Notes: generated by a model not told the origin, from the letters alone. Positions 31,571 through 42,284 are shown, numbered from the stretch's first letter. The stretch: 64,000 nucleotides of DNA from Alphaproteobacteria bacterium LSUCC0684 (GCA_041228335.1 CP166130.1:496001-560000), one strand, 5' to 3'. A program made the numbers and translations.

Positions 31571-32466
31571 CGGGCCGCCTTTAGCAAGTGATCGATCAGT
31601 GCCGGCATTTCTATGCCGCAATGGGCGGCCTGTTCCGGCACCAGCGAGGTTTCGGTCATGCCGGGCTGGGTGTTGATCTCAAGCATGAAAAGCTGATCTT
31701 CGGCATCATCCCAGCGGAAATCGCTGCGGCTGACGCCGCGGCAGCCCAGCCCGCGATGCGCGACACTCGCCCATTCCATGCAGGTCTCAAACACATGCCG
31801 GGGAATATCGGCGGGAAGCTGGTGCGATGACCCGCCCTGGCTGTATTTCGCTTCGTAATCATAAAAAGTGTTGGCCTGGGTGATTTCGGTCACCGTCAGC
31901 GGTTCGCCATCAAGGACGGCAACGGTGAGTTCACGGCCGCGGATCATCGGCTCCACCATGAGCTCGGTGCCCTGCGGCCAGAAGGAACAGGGCGGCAGGT
32001 CGCCGCCGGCATCCACCAGCGCAACGCCAATGCTCGAGCCATCGTTGCGCGGCTTGATCACGATCGGCCCCTGATGGGGGATGATCAGCCGGTCGTCTTC
32101 AACGGACCAGTCGAGATTTTCCGGAAAGCGGATGCCCGAAGGGGCCAGCGCATGTTTGGTTGCGGGCTTGTCCATGGCAATCGCCGAGGCCAGAAGACCG
32201 CTATGGGTATAGGGGATCTCAAGGATGTTGAGCAGGCCCTGGATATTGCCGTCTTCCCCCATCTGGCCATGCAGGGCATTGAAGATGCGGTGCGGTTTCA
32301 GGGCCGCAAGACGGGCAGGCAGATCACGGGTGACTTCCAGTGTCTCGGTGGTCCAGCCCGCGCTGCGGGCAGCGGCGAGGCAGGCATTGGCGGAGTTGCG
32401 CGAAACCTCGGCTTCGGCGGTCCAGCCTCCCATGAGGATAAGGGTCAGGCCTGATCTGTCGGTCAT
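31561..32466 (-). CDS. ddl: D-alanine--D-alanine ligase
   Basis: This ATP-grasp enzyme makes the D-Ala-D-Ala dipeptide for MurF. The 301 residues include LMGGWTAEAEVSRNSANACL at the start (the EVS triad region), LHGQMGEDGNIQGLL, the ATP-binding VIKPRNDGSSIGV and the metal-binding end FMLEINTQPGMT. The GGWTAEAEVS variant of the usual GGxSxEREVS is common in alphaproteobacteria. The start at 32466 overlaps the murB stop by 4 bp. Confidence 0.96.
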   Translation of the reverse strand: MTDRSGLTLILMGGWTAEAEVSRNSANACLAAARSAGWTTETLEVTRDLPARLAALKPHRIFNALHGQMGEDGNIQGLLNILEIPYTHSGLLASAIAMDKPATKHALAPSGIRFPENLDWSVEDDRLIIPHQGPIVIKPRNDGSSIGVALVDAGGDLPPCSFWPQGTELMVEPMIRGRELTVAVLDGEPLTVTEITQANTFYDYEAKYSQGGSSHQLPADIPRHVFETCMEWASVAHRGLGCRGVSRSDFRWDDAEDQLFMLEINTQPGMTETSLVPEQAAHCGIEMPALIDHLLKAARCD

Positions 32467-33386
32467 TCGGCCCTCCCTTTGATATCCAAGGTCTCCTCGC
32501 CGATGCGCCTGATCTCCCACCTGAGGGCAACGCCGCTTGTCTCCTCGACCTTTTGGCGGACGGTCTCCCCGAGGCGTTCGATCTCATCGGCGCTGGCGCC
32601 GCCATTGTTGATGAGGAAATTGCAGTGCTTTTCCGATACCATCGCCCTGCCCAGGCTGAGGCCGCGGCAGCCGGCGGCGTCGATCAACTGCCAGGCCTTG
32701 CCGCCATCGGGATTGGCGAAGGTTGACCCGCCGGTGCGAACACCACGCGGCTGGGCATCGGCGCGGTTTGCAATAATCTCTTTCATGCGGGCGCGGATGG
32801 AGGCGGCATCGCCCTTGACGGCCTTCAGGGTCGCGCGGGTGAAGATCCAGTCTTCCGGGGCATTGCTGTGGCGATAGGCCATGCCCATCCCGGCCGGGGT
32901 TGCCACATGCGTTCGGCCAGAACGGTCTATGGCCTCGGCGGTGATGACGATATCCCTGAATTCAACACCATATGCGCCGGCATTCATGCGAAGCCCGCCG
33001 CCGATCGTGCCGGGGATTCCCACCAGAAATTCCAGCCCGCCGATCCCGTGGCTGGCCGCAAATCGCGCGCATTCCGCGTCATGAAGTCCGGCCCCGACGA
33101 TGAGCGTATCGCCGGAAACCTCCCTCGAGTTGAGATGGGTGACCGTGTTGACGACAACGCCCCTTATGCCGCCATCACGCACCAGAAGGTTTGAGCCTGC
33201 CCCCATCGGAAAGACAGGGATATCAAGCGGTGTCGCAGCAAGGAAGGCGGCCAGATCCTCGGCATCGGCCGGGGAGAACATGACATCCGCCACGCCGCCA
33301 ACCCCGAACCAGGTGTGGCGAAGCATCGGCACCATCGGCTCCAAGGTGCCGCGGACATCGGGCAGGCGATGGAGAAGATCGGTCAT
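32463..33386 (-). CDS. murB: UDP-N-acetylenolpyruvoylglucosamine reductase
   Basis: This FAD enzyme reduces the enolpyruvyl group to give UDP-MurNAc. The 307 residues contain TWFGVGGVADVMFSP, FAD-binding MGAGSNLLVRDGG, IPGTIGGGLRMNAGAYG and the proton donor serine in GGSTFANPDG. A full C-terminal substrate-binding domain (LGRAMVSEKHCNFLIN) follows. Length and motifs fit the type II-like MurB common in alphaproteobacteria. The start overlaps murC by 4 bp. Confidence 0.96.
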   Translation of the reverse strand: MTDLLHRLPDVRGTLEPMVPMLRHTWFGVGGVADVMFSPADAEDLAAFLAATPLDIPVFPMGAGSNLLVRDGGIRGVVVNTVTHLNSREVSGDTLIVGAGLHDAECARFAASHGIGGLEFLVGIPGTIGGGLRMNAGAYGVEFRDIVITAEAIDRSGRTHVATPAGMGMAYRHSNAPEDWIFTRATLKAVKGDAASIRARMKEIIANRADAQPRGVRTGGSTFANPDGGKAWQLIDAAGCRGLSLGRAMVSEKHCNFLINNGGASADEIERLGETVRQKVEETSGVALRWEIRRIGEETLDIKGRAE

Positions 33387-34810
33387 TCCTGCCCCCTTTC
33401 CGCCGCCAGTGCCTCGATCTGCGCGGGCAGATCGGCGGCCCAGTTTGTAATGGTGCCGGCGCCAAGACAGATGACCACGTCATCGGGGCGTGCCAGTTCC
33501 AGCACCTGCGCGGCAAGGCTTTCAGGCCCCTTGAGCGCCATCGGGGAGGGATGGCCGTGTTCCTGCAGGCCCCGGACCAGATGATCGCGGTCGATACCGT
33601 CGATCGGGTCTTCCCCGGCGGCGTAGACATCGGCAATCAGCACATGGTCGGCATCATTGAAACAACCGCAGAAATCGGCAAAAAGATCACGCAGACGGGT
33701 GTAGCGATGCGGCTGCATGACGGCGATCACCCGGCTTTCGGGTTTCAGCATCCGGGCGGCCGAAAGCGCGGCCTGAATTTCCACCGGATGATGGCCGTAG
33801 TCGTCGATCACGGTTATGCCCGCGGCGGTGCCCTTGAAATCAAACCGGCGGCCCACCCCCTTGAATTGCCCGAGACCGCGGCGGATTGCTTCAACCTCAA
33901 CCCCCATTTCAAGCGCCACGCCGATGGCGGCAAGGCAATTGAGCACGTTATGATCTCCCAGCATCGGCAGATGAATATCGGTTATCCGTTCAAGGCCGGT
34001 ATCCATGCGCTCGGAGACGGCGACGTCAAACGTCATCCCCTTTTCGGAAGAGGAAACATTGATGGCGCGGATATCGGCGCTGGCCGAAAACCCGTAAGTG
34101 ATGAGGCGGCGTTCCGAAATTTCAGGGATCATGCGCTGGACCACCGGATGATCGGTGCAAAGGCAGGCAAAGCCGTAGAACGGGATCGAGGCAACAAAAT
34201 TACGGAAGGAGGCTTTGAGATTGTCAAAACTGCCGTGATGATCGAGATGTTCGGGATCAATATTCGTCACCACCGCGACGGTTGGCTTGAGGCGGGAGAA
34301 GGAGCCGTCGCTTTCATCGGCCTCAACAACCATCCAGTCGCTGGCGCCAAGCCGGGCGTTGCTCCCCCATCCCCGGATAATCCCGCCATTGATGACGGTC
34401 GGATCAATCCCGCCTGCATCGAGGAGCGTGGCCACAAGCGAGGTGGTGGTGGTCTTGCCATGGGTGCCGGCAATGGCAACGGACCAGCGCAGGCGCATCA
34501 ACTCACCCAGCATTTCGGCCCGGTGAACAACCGGCAGGAAGCGCCGCCTTGCTTCAAGCACTTCGGGATTGTCCGGACGTATCGCCGTCGAGATCACCAG
34601 GATGGAGGCATCATCGACATTCTCGGCCTTCTGGCCGATGGTGACCGGGATACCCTTGCCGATCAATCGCTGGACATTGGCGTTGGCGGAGGTGTCGCTG
34701 CCGGCAATATTGTAGCCCATCTCATGCAGGATTTCGGCAATCCCGCTCATCCCGATGCCGCCTATGCCGGTGAAATGGATACGTCCGATGGAAAGAGGCA
34801 GCTGACTCAT
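33383..34810 (-). CDS. murC: UDP-N-acetylmuramate--L-alanine ligase
   Basis: This first Mur ligase of the stem peptide is 475 residues long. It has an N-terminal nucleotide fold FTGIGGIGMSGIAEIL, the ATP loop AGTHGKTTTTS, EADESDGSF, and the C-terminal DDYGHHPVEIQA. The DYGHHP motif separates MurC from other Mur ligases. The order murG-murC-murB-ddl is standard. The start overlaps the murG stop by 4 bp. Confidence 0.98.
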   Translation of the reverse strand: MSQLPLSIGRIHFTGIGGIGMSGIAEILHEMGYNIAGSDTSANANVQRLIGKGIPVTIGQKAENVDDASILVISTAIRPDNPEVLEARRRFLPVVHRAEMLGELMRLRWSVAIAGTHGKTTTTSLVATLLDAGGIDPTVINGGIIRGWGSNARLGASDWMVVEADESDGSFSRLKPTVAVVTNIDPEHLDHHGSFDNLKASFRNFVASIPFYGFACLCTDHPVVQRMIPEISERRLITYGFSASADIRAINVSSSEKGMTFDVAVSERMDTGLERITDIHLPMLGDHNVLNCLAAIGVALEMGVEVEAIRRGLGQFKGVGRRFDFKGTAAGITVIDDYGHHPVEIQAALSAARMLKPESRVIAVMQPHRYTRLRDLFADFCGCFNDADHVLIADVYAAGEDPIDGIDRDHLVRGLQEHGHPSPMALKGPESLAAQVLELARPDDVVICLGAGTITNWAADLPAQIEALAAERGQE

Positions 34811-35904
34811 GACGCCCGCCCTTTTGACAATAGTTCAAGCGCTCTTGTCGTCAGCGTCCGGGCCGGATCAGGCGGGTTGAGCCGGCCAATGGCCGCCGCC
34901 GCCTTGCTCAATGTTTCCCCATCAGAAACAAGGGAGGCGATGCGCCCGGCAAGAGAACCTGCGCTCATCTCGGCTTCGGGCACGCACCAGCCGCCGCCGA
35001 TCGCCGCCGCCGCCATGGCATTGGCCGTCTGGTGATCATCCATCGCGTGGGGATAGGGAACAAAAACCGCCGGCCGGCCTGCCGCTGCCAGTTCCGCCAC
35101 CGAAGAGGCGCCGGCACGGCAGATCACGAGATGCGCCTTTTCCATCTCAGCCGGCATGTCGGTGATAAACAGATGCAGATCAGCGCTGACATTATGGCGC
35201 GCATATTGGGCCCGGATGGCTTCCATCTGATCTCCGCGCACCTGATGCGTCACCCTGAGGCGGGAGCGCAATTTTTCCGGCAGGCGGCTGATGGCTTCGG
35301 GCACGGTTTCCCCGAATACCCTGGCGCCGAGGCTGCCGCCGACGATCAGAATATGGATAGGACCATCTGTTTCAGGCGGCGCATATCCGCGGCGGCTGAT
35401 CTGGTGGAAGCCTGAACGTACCGGCATGCCGGCAAGCAGAACCTTATCTGCCGCCGCCGCCGGAATATTCCTTGTCTCCGGCCAGGACAGGGCGAGCACA
35501 TCCCCGCGGGCGGAAAGAAAACGATTGGCCCGGCCAAGAAAGGCATTCTGTTCATGGATGATCAGGGGCAGGCCAAAAAGACGGCCGATCATCACCGGCG
35601 GCACGGCGGGATAACCGCCGAAACCGATCACCATCCGGGGGCGGTGCCAGGCGATGGCGAGGCATGTCTCAAGACAACCGAGAAGAAGTTTGGTCATGCC
35701 CTTGAGCCGGATGAAGAGGCTGCTGCCATAGGGCGAGGCGGCGAGAATTGTCCAGCTCCGGTATTCGGCCGGGATCATCCTCTTGCCCCGGCGGTCGGTG
35801 ATGAAGACGGGGCGGATGCCTTCTTTTGTCAGGGATTCGGCAATCGCCACCGCGGGGAACACATGCCCGCCCGTGCCGCCAGCTGCCAGAAAGACCGTTG
35901 TCAT
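34807..35904 (-). CDS. murG: Lipid II synthase, N-acetylglucosaminyltransferase MurG
   Basis: MurG adds GlcNAc to lipid I at the inner membrane face. The 365 residues include the glycine loops AAGGTGGHVFPA near the start and VVGGSLGARVF in the middle. HEQNAFLGRANR and the donor-site CRAGASSVAELAAAGRPAVFVPYP are also present. ATG 35904 is used. An open frame upstream overlaps ftsW by about 280 bp and has no similarity. The start shares ATGA with ftsW. Confidence 0.97.
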   Translation of the reverse strand: MTTVFLAAGGTGGHVFPAVAIAESLTKEGIRPVFITDRRGKRMIPAEYRSWTILAASPYGSSLFIRLKGMTKLLLGCLETCLAIAWHRPRMVIGFGGYPAVPPVMIGRLFGLPLIIHEQNAFLGRANRFLSARGDVLALSWPETRNIPAAAADKVLLAGMPVRSGFHQISRRGYAPPETDGPIHILIVGGSLGARVFGETVPEAISRLPEKLRSRLRVTHQVRGDQMEAIRAQYARHNVSADLHLFITDMPAEMEKAHLVICRAGASSVAELAAAGRPAVFVPYPHAMDDHQTANAMAAAAIGGGWCVPEAEMSAGSLAGRIASLVSDGETLSKAAAAIGRLNPPDPARTLTTRALELLSKGRAS

Positions 35905-37013
35905 GCAAGCCTCCCCGGCTGAAACTGGCGCCGTGTCAGGGCCAGCAGAATCCCCATGGTCACGCCCGTGGCCAGAAGAGACGAGCCGCCATAGCTGATA
36001 AAGGGAAGGGTCATGCCCTTTGTCGGGATGAGGTGAACCGATGAGGCCATATGGATGGCGGCCTGCAACCCGAACTGCATGGCCAGCCCCGAAACGGCAA
36101 GGATCAGAAAGAGGCTGTCGCTGCTGCTGGCCTTGAGGAAGCCGCGCATGACGATGAAGATGTAAAGGCACAGGAGCAAAAGGCACATCAACGCCCCGAA
36201 TTCTTCGGCGGCGACGGCGTAAATGAAATCGGCATGGGCGTCGGGGAGGCTGTTCTTGACCTCGCCATTGCCGGGCCCGACGCCGAAGAAGCCACCATTG
36301 GAAAAGCTCCGCATGGCGGTTTCTGCCTGCATGTTGCCGCCCTCAAGGAATTTCGTTACGCGTATCTGCACATGCGGCAGGGTGAAATAGGCGGTAATCG
36401 CAATGATCGGCGCAATGAACACCGCAAGGATCAGCACCAGCGCCAGCGGCATCCCGGCAAGGAAGATCTGGAAGCCCCAGGTCGCGAGGATGACAACCGT
36501 CATGCCCATGTCAGGCTGGAGGATCAGAAGCCCGGCCAGCGCAGCAAGGCAGCCCATGGAAATGGCCCAGCCCGGGAAACCCTTTTCCTCCCGCCACAGG
36601 CTCAGAAGCCAGGCGCTGACCACGGCAAAGAACGGTTTGGCAAATTCCGAGGGCTGAAGTTTGAACGGGCCGAGCGGAATCCATCGGGTTGCGCCCTTGA
36701 TTTCCGGGCCGATGAAAATCGCCACCACGATCAGCAGAAGAGAGGCAAAAAGACCGGCCAGACTCATTATCCTGATCTGGCGGGGCGTCAGGATTGATAC
36801 CCCGAGCAGCGTTGCAAGCGCAATCAGGAGAAAGATCCCGTGACGGCCGACGAAATGCTGGCTGTCAAAGCCGATGCGCTCCGCCACGGGCGGGCTCGCC
36901 GCCATGACGAGGAAGATCCCGATGATGGCAAGCCCCAGCGCCGAGGCCAGCAACCAGCGGTCCACCGTCCACCACCAGATCCCGAGAATGCTGCGATCGG
37001 TCCGGTTAAACAT
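35901..37013 (-). CDS. ftsW: Peptidoglycan polymerase FtsW (SEDS family)
   Basis: The 370-residue membrane protein has about ten transmembrane segments. SEDS family features visible are the LGPFKLQPSEFAKP stretch, LLILQPDMGMTVVI, the long periplasmic loop around GGFFGVGPGNGEVKNSLPDAHADFIYAVAAEE, and the C-terminal IPTKGMTLPFISYGGSSL. FtsW polymerises lipid II at the septum with FtsI. Its position between murD and murG and the overlaps support FtsW rather than RodA. Confidence 0.97.
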   Translation of the reverse strand: MFNRTDRSILGIWWWTVDRWLLASALGLAIIGIFLVMAASPPVAERIGFDSQHFVGRHGIFLLIALATLLGVSILTPRQIRIMSLAGLFASLLLIVVAIFIGPEIKGATRWIPLGPFKLQPSEFAKPFFAVVSAWLLSLWREEKGFPGWAISMGCLAALAGLLILQPDMGMTVVILATWGFQIFLAGMPLALVLILAVFIAPIIAITAYFTLPHVQIRVTKFLEGGNMQAETAMRSFSNGGFFGVGPGNGEVKNSLPDAHADFIYAVAAEEFGALMCLLLLCLYIFIVMRGFLKASSSDSLFLILAVSGLAMQFGLQAAIHMASSVHLIPTKGMTLPFISYGGSSLLATGVTMGILLALTRRQFQPGRLA

Positions 37014-38325
37014 GACCCACCGCCGTTTCTTCCGGGGGGGTGGCGGCGATCAGTTCAAGCGCCTTTCTGCGGAAGGTATCGCCGCGTTCTTCAAAATGCG
37101 CGAACTGATCAAAACTGGCGGCTGCCGGTGCAAGAAGGATGGTTGCTTCGGGCAGATTGTCTTCTCTTGCATCGGCAAAAGCCGTGCGGATCGCCTGATC
37201 AAGGGTGCCTGACATCCGGTATTCCACCTTGCCGGCAAGATCGGCGGCGAAGCTTTCGGCGCATTTGCCGATCAGATAGGCGCGGCGGATATTGCCGAGC
37301 GCGGCGCTGATGGTGCCAATCCCCTTTTCCTTGGACAGGCCGCCGGCGATCCAGTAGATGGACGTATAACTCCTGAGTGCCTGCAGGGCGGCATCGGAAT
37401 TGGTGCCCTTGCTGTCATTGACGAAACGGATCGGCCCGGCAAAACCGACGATCTCCATCCGGTGCGGCAGGCCTTTAAACCCGGGAATGGCCCCCAGCAT
37501 CACGGCCTCGTCAAGGCCAAGGAAACGGCCAAGCCGGAAGGCAATGGCGCCGTTTTCGATATTATGCGGGCCGGGCAGATTCTCTCTCAGGCCGATGAAG
37601 GGCGCATCTTCGGGGGAGATCACCGCAACCTTGCCTGCGCAGGGGCCGGCCAGATCAACAAGGTCAGGATCGCGGCCAAGCACCAGCATCCCTTCAGGTT
37701 TTATTGCCTCAACCAGGCGGCGCTTGGCGGCGATATACCCTTCCCAGCCGCCATGACGGTCAAGATGATCCGGCGTGATGTTGATCAGCGCCCCGGCATC
37801 AAGGCGTAGCGACGGGGTGGTTTCAAGCTGATAGGATGAGAGTTCAAGCACGATCACGCCCTCCGGCCCCGGATCATCGAGGGCCAGCGCCGCGGTGCCG
37901 ATATTGCCGCCGACGGCCACCGGAACGCCCGCCTCTTTCAAGAGATGCCCGAGAAGTTTGACGGTGGTGGATTTGCCATTGGTGCCGGTGATGCCCACCA
38001 CCCGTGCCACCGGTCCGGCGTTGATCAGAAGCTCGATATCCGAGATGATCGGCACCCCGTTTGCCCTCGCCAGTTCAGCCGCCGGATGCGGCGCGGGAAA
38101 GGCGTGGGGAATGCCGGGGCTCATGACCAGCGCGGTCATGTCTTCCCATGGCCATGCCGAGGGCGGCGCGGATATCGCGCCCTCCGGCAGAGGAGGCGAG
38201 GCAGCGTCATCATGGGCATGGACCGTCGCTCCCGCCGCCACCAGCGCCGAAACACTGGCCATCCCGGAACGTCCTAGCCCCAGCACCGCGAGTGTTTTTC
38301 CTGCCATGTCAAACGGAATGATCAT
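37006..38325 (-). CDS. murD: UDP-N-acetylmuramoyl-L-alanine--D-glutamate ligase
   Basis: MurD adds D-Glu to the stem peptide. The 439 residues include the N-terminal fold LAVLGLGRSGMASVSAL, the ATP loop GITGTNGKSTT, NITPDHLDRH, FVNDSKGTNSDA and the C-terminal LLAPAAASFDQF. All are MurD signatures. It overlaps ftsW by 8 bp and lies 5 bp after mraY. Confidence 0.97.
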   Translation of the reverse strand: MIIPFDMAGKTLAVLGLGRSGMASVSALVAAGATVHAHDDAASPPLPEGAISAPPSAWPWEDMTALVMSPGIPHAFPAPHPAAELARANGVPIISDIELLINAGPVARVVGITGTNGKSTTVKLLGHLLKEAGVPVAVGGNIGTAALALDDPGPEGVIVLELSSYQLETTPSLRLDAGALINITPDHLDRHGGWEGYIAAKRRLVEAIKPEGMLVLGRDPDLVDLAGPCAGKVAVISPEDAPFIGLRENLPGPHNIENGAIAFRLGRFLGLDEAVMLGAIPGFKGLPHRMEIVGFAGPIRFVNDSKGTNSDAALQALRSYTSIYWIAGGLSKEKGIGTISAALGNIRRAYLIGKCAESFAADLAGKVEYRMSGTLDQAIRTAFADAREDNLPEATILLAPAAASFDQFAHFEERGDTFRRKALELIAATPPEETAVGHV

Positions 38326-38330
38326 GCGTG

Positions 38331-39419
38331 TTACCTGAGTTTCAGTGTGGCAAGGCCGATCAGGGCCAGAATGACCGAGATGATCCAGAAACGGATGACG
38401 ATGGTGGATTCGGGCCAGCCCTTTTTCTCAAAATGATGATGCAGCGGGGCCATGGCAAAGACGCGCTTGCCGGTCAGTTTGAAGGACGCGACCTGAACGA
38501 TGACGGAAACGGTTTCAAGAACGAACAGCCCGCCGATGATCGCCAGCACCAGTTCATGACGGGTGGCAACGGATATCGCGCCGAGGGCGCCGCCCAGCGC
38601 CAGTGAGCCTGTATCCCCCATGAAGACACTGGCTGGCGGGGCATTGTACCAGAGAAAGCCCAGCCCGGCGCCGATCAGGGCGCCGCAGACAACCGCAAGT
38701 TCTCCTGTTCCGGGAACATAGGGGATCTGCAGATAGGTGGAAAAGTTCGTGTTGCCGACAAGATAGGCGATGAAGCCGAAGGAAAGGGCGCAGATGATAA
38801 CCGGCACGATGGCAAGCCCGTCCAGCCCGTCCGTCAGGTTGACGGCGTTCGATGAGCCGATCATGACAAACATGGTGAAGGGAAAATACATCAGCCCGAG
38901 CGGGATCACGACGTCCTTGAGCATCGGGATGGCGAGGCCGTAGCGCAGATTGTCCGGTGCGACTTCCACCAGCATCATCGTCACGACAAAGGCTGAAAGA
39001 AGCTGAAAGCCGAGTTTCAGCCTGCCGGAAAGACCTTTGGTATTGCGGCGGCTGAGTTTCAGGTAATCATCGGCAAATCCTATCGCCCCGAAACTCAAGG
39101 AAAGAACCAGTACCGGCCATAGATAAACAGAGCCAAGCGGTACCCAGAGAAGCGACGAGACCCCGAAGGCAATCAGGATCATGAGCCCGCCCATGGTCGG
39201 GGTGCCCTTTTTGCTGATGATGTGACTTTCCGGTCCATCATCCCGGATCGGCTGGCCTTCGCCCTGCAGGGATTTGAGCCAGGTGATCATCCGCCCGCCA
39301 AGAAGAAAGGAGATCAGAAGCGCCGTCATCAGCGCGCCGCCGGTCCTGAAGGTGATATAGCGGAAGACGTTGAACGGCTGGAACTGATCAGCCAGCGGTG
39401 CGAGGAGGTCAGGCAGCAT
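38331..39419 (-). CDS. mraY: Phospho-N-acetylmuramoyl-pentapeptide transferase
   Basis: MraY makes lipid I from UDP-MurNAc-pentapeptide and undecaprenyl phosphate. The 362-residue integral membrane protein has about ten transmembrane segments. It carries the catalytic aspartates of [19 protein letters not shown], and the histidine motif [14 protein letters not shown] 39419 is chosen because GGAG sits 6 nt upstream; it overlaps murF by 11 bp. A second ATG lies 12 bp upstream. Confidence 0.97.
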   Translation of the reverse strand: MLPDLLAPLADQFQPFNVFRYITFRTGGALMTALLISFLLGGRMITWLKSLQGEGQPIRDDGPESHIISKKGTPTMGGLMILIAFGVSSLLWVPLGSVYLWPVLVLSLSFGAIGFADDYLKLSRRNTKGLSGRLKLGFQLLSAFVVTMMLVEVAPDNLRYGLAIPMLKDVVIPLGLMYFPFTMFVMIGSSNAVNLTDGLDGLAIVPVIICALSFGFIAYLVGNTNFSTYLQIPYVPGTGELAVVCGALIGAGLGFLWYNAPPASVFMGDTGSLALGGALGAISVATRHELVLAIIGGLFVLETVSVIVQVASFKLTGKRVFAMAPLHHHFEKKGWPESTIVIRFWIISVILALIGLATLKLR

Positions 39420-40821
39420 GGCTTTCTCCACTGGGGTTGGGCTGGCCGGTGACCAGCGCGTCGACCACTTTACGCGTGCGCATGCCGTTGGATCCCTTGA
39501 TCAGCACAAGATCACCATCTTCAAGCAGGTTGAATGCAAGACTGATCGCGCCTTCCGCATCGGCGGCGACACGGTGCTCAAGGTTTGCGGCATCAAGGCG
39601 GCTGGCAAGAGCGTTCATCGCCGGGCCGAAGCAGATGACAAGATCAATGCCCGCGGTCTCAATATCTTCGGCAAGCCCCTGGTGAAGCGTGCGGGTTTGT
39701 TCGCCCAATTCAAGCATGTCGGCGAGAATGGCGATGCGGCGTCCTTCCCATGGATCGCTGCCGAGGCTGTGGATCGCGGCCGCCATCGAGGCCGGGCTTG
39801 CGTTGTAACTGTCGTCAATGATGGTGATGCTGCGCTGGCCTTTCAGCATCGCCCGGAGACGCTGCCCGCGCCCGGGAAGATCAAGCGCGGCGGCAAGCGC
39901 CTCGATGCAGCGGTCCAGATCAAGACCAAGCGCATGGGCGACGGCCAGACTGGTCAGGGCCGCATACGCCCAGTGCGGGGCCATCATCCCGAGGCGGAAG
40001 GTGAGCGGTGTGCCGGCCAGGGTTGCGTCAACGTCAAGCCCGTCATCCCGACGTGTTATGCGGGTGATCTGATGGGTGGCCGTATCCGCAACGCCGATGG
40101 TGATGACCGATGACGCGCCTGCATCACGGGCCGCCGCCGATAGCATGCCGGCATAGCCGTCATCGGCGTTGATGATCGCCATTCCGCCCGGCGCCAGACC
40201 GGTGAAGATTTCCGCCTTCGCCGCGGCGATTGCATCAAGGCTGTCAAACTGCCCGATATGGCTTGCGGCGATCTGGGTGATGACCGCTATATGAGGAGAG
40301 ACAAGCGGGCTGAGTTCGGCAATCTCGCCTGCGTGGTTCATCCCGAGCTCGAAGACGCCAAACCGCGAATCCCGCGGCATCCGTGCAAGGCTGAGCGGGG
40401 CGCCGATCTGGTTGTTGAGATTGCCTTCGGAGGCATGGCAACTGCCCCCGGATGCCAGAACGGTGCTGACAAGATGACGGGTGCCTGTCTTGCCGACGCT
40501 GCCGGTGATGGCGATCCTTTGCGCGGTGCTCCGGTCACGGGCGGATTTGCCCAGCGCCCATAGCGCATCGAGGGTATTCCCAACATGGATCTGCGGCAGT
40601 TCTGCCCTGACCGGATGGGAGACAAGCGCGGCCACGGCGCCAGCTGCACCCGCGGCGTCGACATAATCATGGCCGTCGTGATTGGGGCCTTCGAGGGCAA
40701 CAAAGAGATCACCTGCCGATGTCTGCCGGTTATCAATCGCAATGCCGCCGGCCTCCCAGCCCGTGCCGCCGATCGCTGTGCCGCCGGTTGCAGCGGCAAT
40801 ATCCTCACCGCGCCAGATCAT
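39409..40821 (-). CDS. murF: UDP-MurNAc-tripeptide--D-alanyl-D-alanine ligase
   Basis: MurF adds the D-Ala-D-Ala made by Ddl, encoded nearby. The 470-residue protein has an N-terminal [20 protein letters not shown] domain, an ATP loop [26 protein letters not shown] and the C-terminal [14 protein letters not shown] and [12 protein letters not shown]. The P-loop reads GKTGT rather than the more common GKTTT, a variant I consider normal for alphaproteobacteria. ATGA overlap with murE. Confidence 0.97.
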   Translation of the reverse strand: MIWRGEDIAAATGGTAIGGTGWEAGGIAIDNRQTSAGDLFVALEGPNHDGHDYVDAAGAAGAVAALVSHPVRAELPQIHVGNTLDALWALGKSARDRSTAQRIAITGSVGKTGTRHLVSTVLASGGSCHASEGNLNNQIGAPLSLARMPRDSRFGVFELGMNHAGEIAELSPLVSPHIAVITQIAASHIGQFDSLDAIAAAKAEIFTGLAPGGMAIINADDGYAGMLSAAARDAGASSVITIGVADTATHQITRITRRDDGLDVDATLAGTPLTFRLGMMAPHWAYAALTSLAVAHALGLDLDRCIEALAAALDLPGRGQRLRAMLKGQRSITIIDDSYNASPASMAAAIHSLGSDPWEGRRIAILADMLELGEQTRTLHQGLAEDIETAGIDLVICFGPAMNALASRLDAANLEHRVAADAEGAISLAFNLLEDGDLVLIKGSNGMRTRKVVDALVTGQPNPSGESHAA

Positions 40822-42284
40822 GCCGAGGCCTCCCGGGGCAGGCTGCGGAGAATGGCGGCAACCGTCGCTTCATCGCTGAAAGGCAGTGTTTCGGAGCCGA
40901 TGAGCTGGTTTTCCTCATGCCCCTTGCCGGCAATAAGAAGGATATCGCCTCGGCCAAGTGCCTGAATACCCTGGCGAATGGCAAGACTGCGGTCACCTGT
41001 TTCGGTTGCATCGGGGCAGGTGCTGCGGATCTCTGCCCGAATCGCGGCCGGATCTTCACTGCGTGGATTATCATCGGTAATGATGGCAAAATCCGCGAGA
41101 TCGGCGGCTATCTTTCCCATTTCCGGTCGCTTGCCCTGGTCGCGATCACCGCCGCAGCCAAAGACCACGCCGAGGCGCCCTGTTCCGGCCTCACGCAGGG
41201 TGGCAAGCGCGGTTTTGAGCGCATCTGGGGTATGGGCGTAGTCGATGATGACCTGTCCGCCACCGGGATGGCCGGGAACAGCCTGCATCCGCCCCGGTGC
41301 CGGTTTGACATAGGGCAGGCTGAGAAGCGCATGGTCCATGGCAAGGCCGGAGCCATAGGCAAGACCTGCCGCGAGCATGGCATTTTCCGCCTGAAATGCC
41401 CCGATGAGCGCAAGGGCCAGGGTAAATTCAGAATTTTCAAAACTGACTTTCACGGTCATGCCGCCGGTATATGTCTGGGCGGAGAGGATGCGGAGATCGG
41501 CATCGGCGTGATGCCCCACCGTCAGGATATGGACCGGCCGGGAAGAGATCATTTTCTGCAACCGGCGGCCATGTTCATCGTCGATATTGATGACCGCCAC
41601 CCCGCCATCGCGCAAGAGATCGGTAAAAAGCATCGCCTTGGCGTTGAAATAGGCCTCCATATCCGCGTGGTGGTCAAGGTGATCACGGCTGAGATTGGTG
41701 AAGCCGGCAAGACAGATATTGAGCCCGGAAAGACGATGCTGTTCGATGCCATGGCTGGAGGCTTCTATTGCAAGGGTGGTGATGCCTTCTTGTTGAAGCA
41801 TTGCAACGCCTTCATGCAGGCTGACCGTATCAGGCGTGGTGAGAGAAGAGAAAGAGCCAAGGGTTTTCAGTGTCTTGCCGCGCAGCCCGAGGGTGCCGAT
41901 GCTGGCGCTCGTCCAGCCCACCCTTTCCCAGATCTGGCGCAGGAATTCGGCAACGCTTGTCTTGCCGTTGGTGCCGGTGACCGCGGCAATGATGCCGGGC
42001 TGTTTCTGATAGAAGGCCGCCGCCGCCCGGGCCAGCGCCGCGCGGGTGTCAGCGACCCGGATTATGGGTATCCCCGCAGATTCTGGTGGCGCATCCATGG
42101 CGAGCACCGCCGCCGCGCCGGCCTTTTCGGCCTCGGCAATATAGGCGTGGCCGTCAAGGGACGTGCCTTTAATGGCCACGAAAAGAAAGCCTTCCGCCAC
42201 GTCGCGGCTGTCGGCGGTGATGCCTCTTATCTCAATCTTCTCCAGAGATCTGTCGGCCTCCGGGATCAGATCAGTAAGACGCAT
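40818..42284 (-). CDS. murE: UDP-MurNAc-tripeptide synthetase (meso-diaminopimelate adding)
   Basis: MurE adds the third stem residue. The 488-residue protein shows GITADSRDVAEGFLFVAIKG, the ATP loop VTGTNGKTSVA, TPDTVSLHEGV and the IDYAHTPDAL stretch. The sequence DDNPRSEDP carries the DNPR motif that marks meso-diaminopimelate rather than lysine as substrate. It overlaps ftsI by 14 bp and murF by 4 bp. Confidence 0.97.
   Translation of the reverse strand: MRLTDLIPEADRSLEKIEIRGITADSRDVAEGFLFVAIKGTSLDGHAYIAEAEKAGAAAVLAMDAPPESAGIPIIRVADTRAALARAAAAFYQKQPGIIAAVTGTNGKTSVAEFLRQIWERVGWTSASIGTLGLRGKTLKTLGSFSSLTTPDTVSLHEGVAMLQQEGITTLAIEASSHGIEQHRLSGLNICLAGFTNLSRDHLDHHADMEAYFNAKAMLFTDLLRDGGVAVINIDDEHGRRLQKMISSRPVHILTVGHHADADLRILSAQTYTGGMTVKVSFENSEFTLALALIGAFQAENAMLAAGLAYGSGLAMDHALLSLPYVKPAPGRMQAVPGHPGGGQVIIDYAHTPDALKTALATLREAGTGRLGVVFGCGGDRDQGKRPEMGKIAADLADFAIITDDNPRSEDPAAIRAEIRSTCPDATETGDRSLAIRQGIQALGRGDILLIAGKGHEENQLIGSETLPFSDEATVAAILRSLPREASA

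Noticed and set aside
33551..35035. 494-codon open frame antisense to murC and murG
   Set aside because: Same reasoning: a shadow of two intact essential genes.
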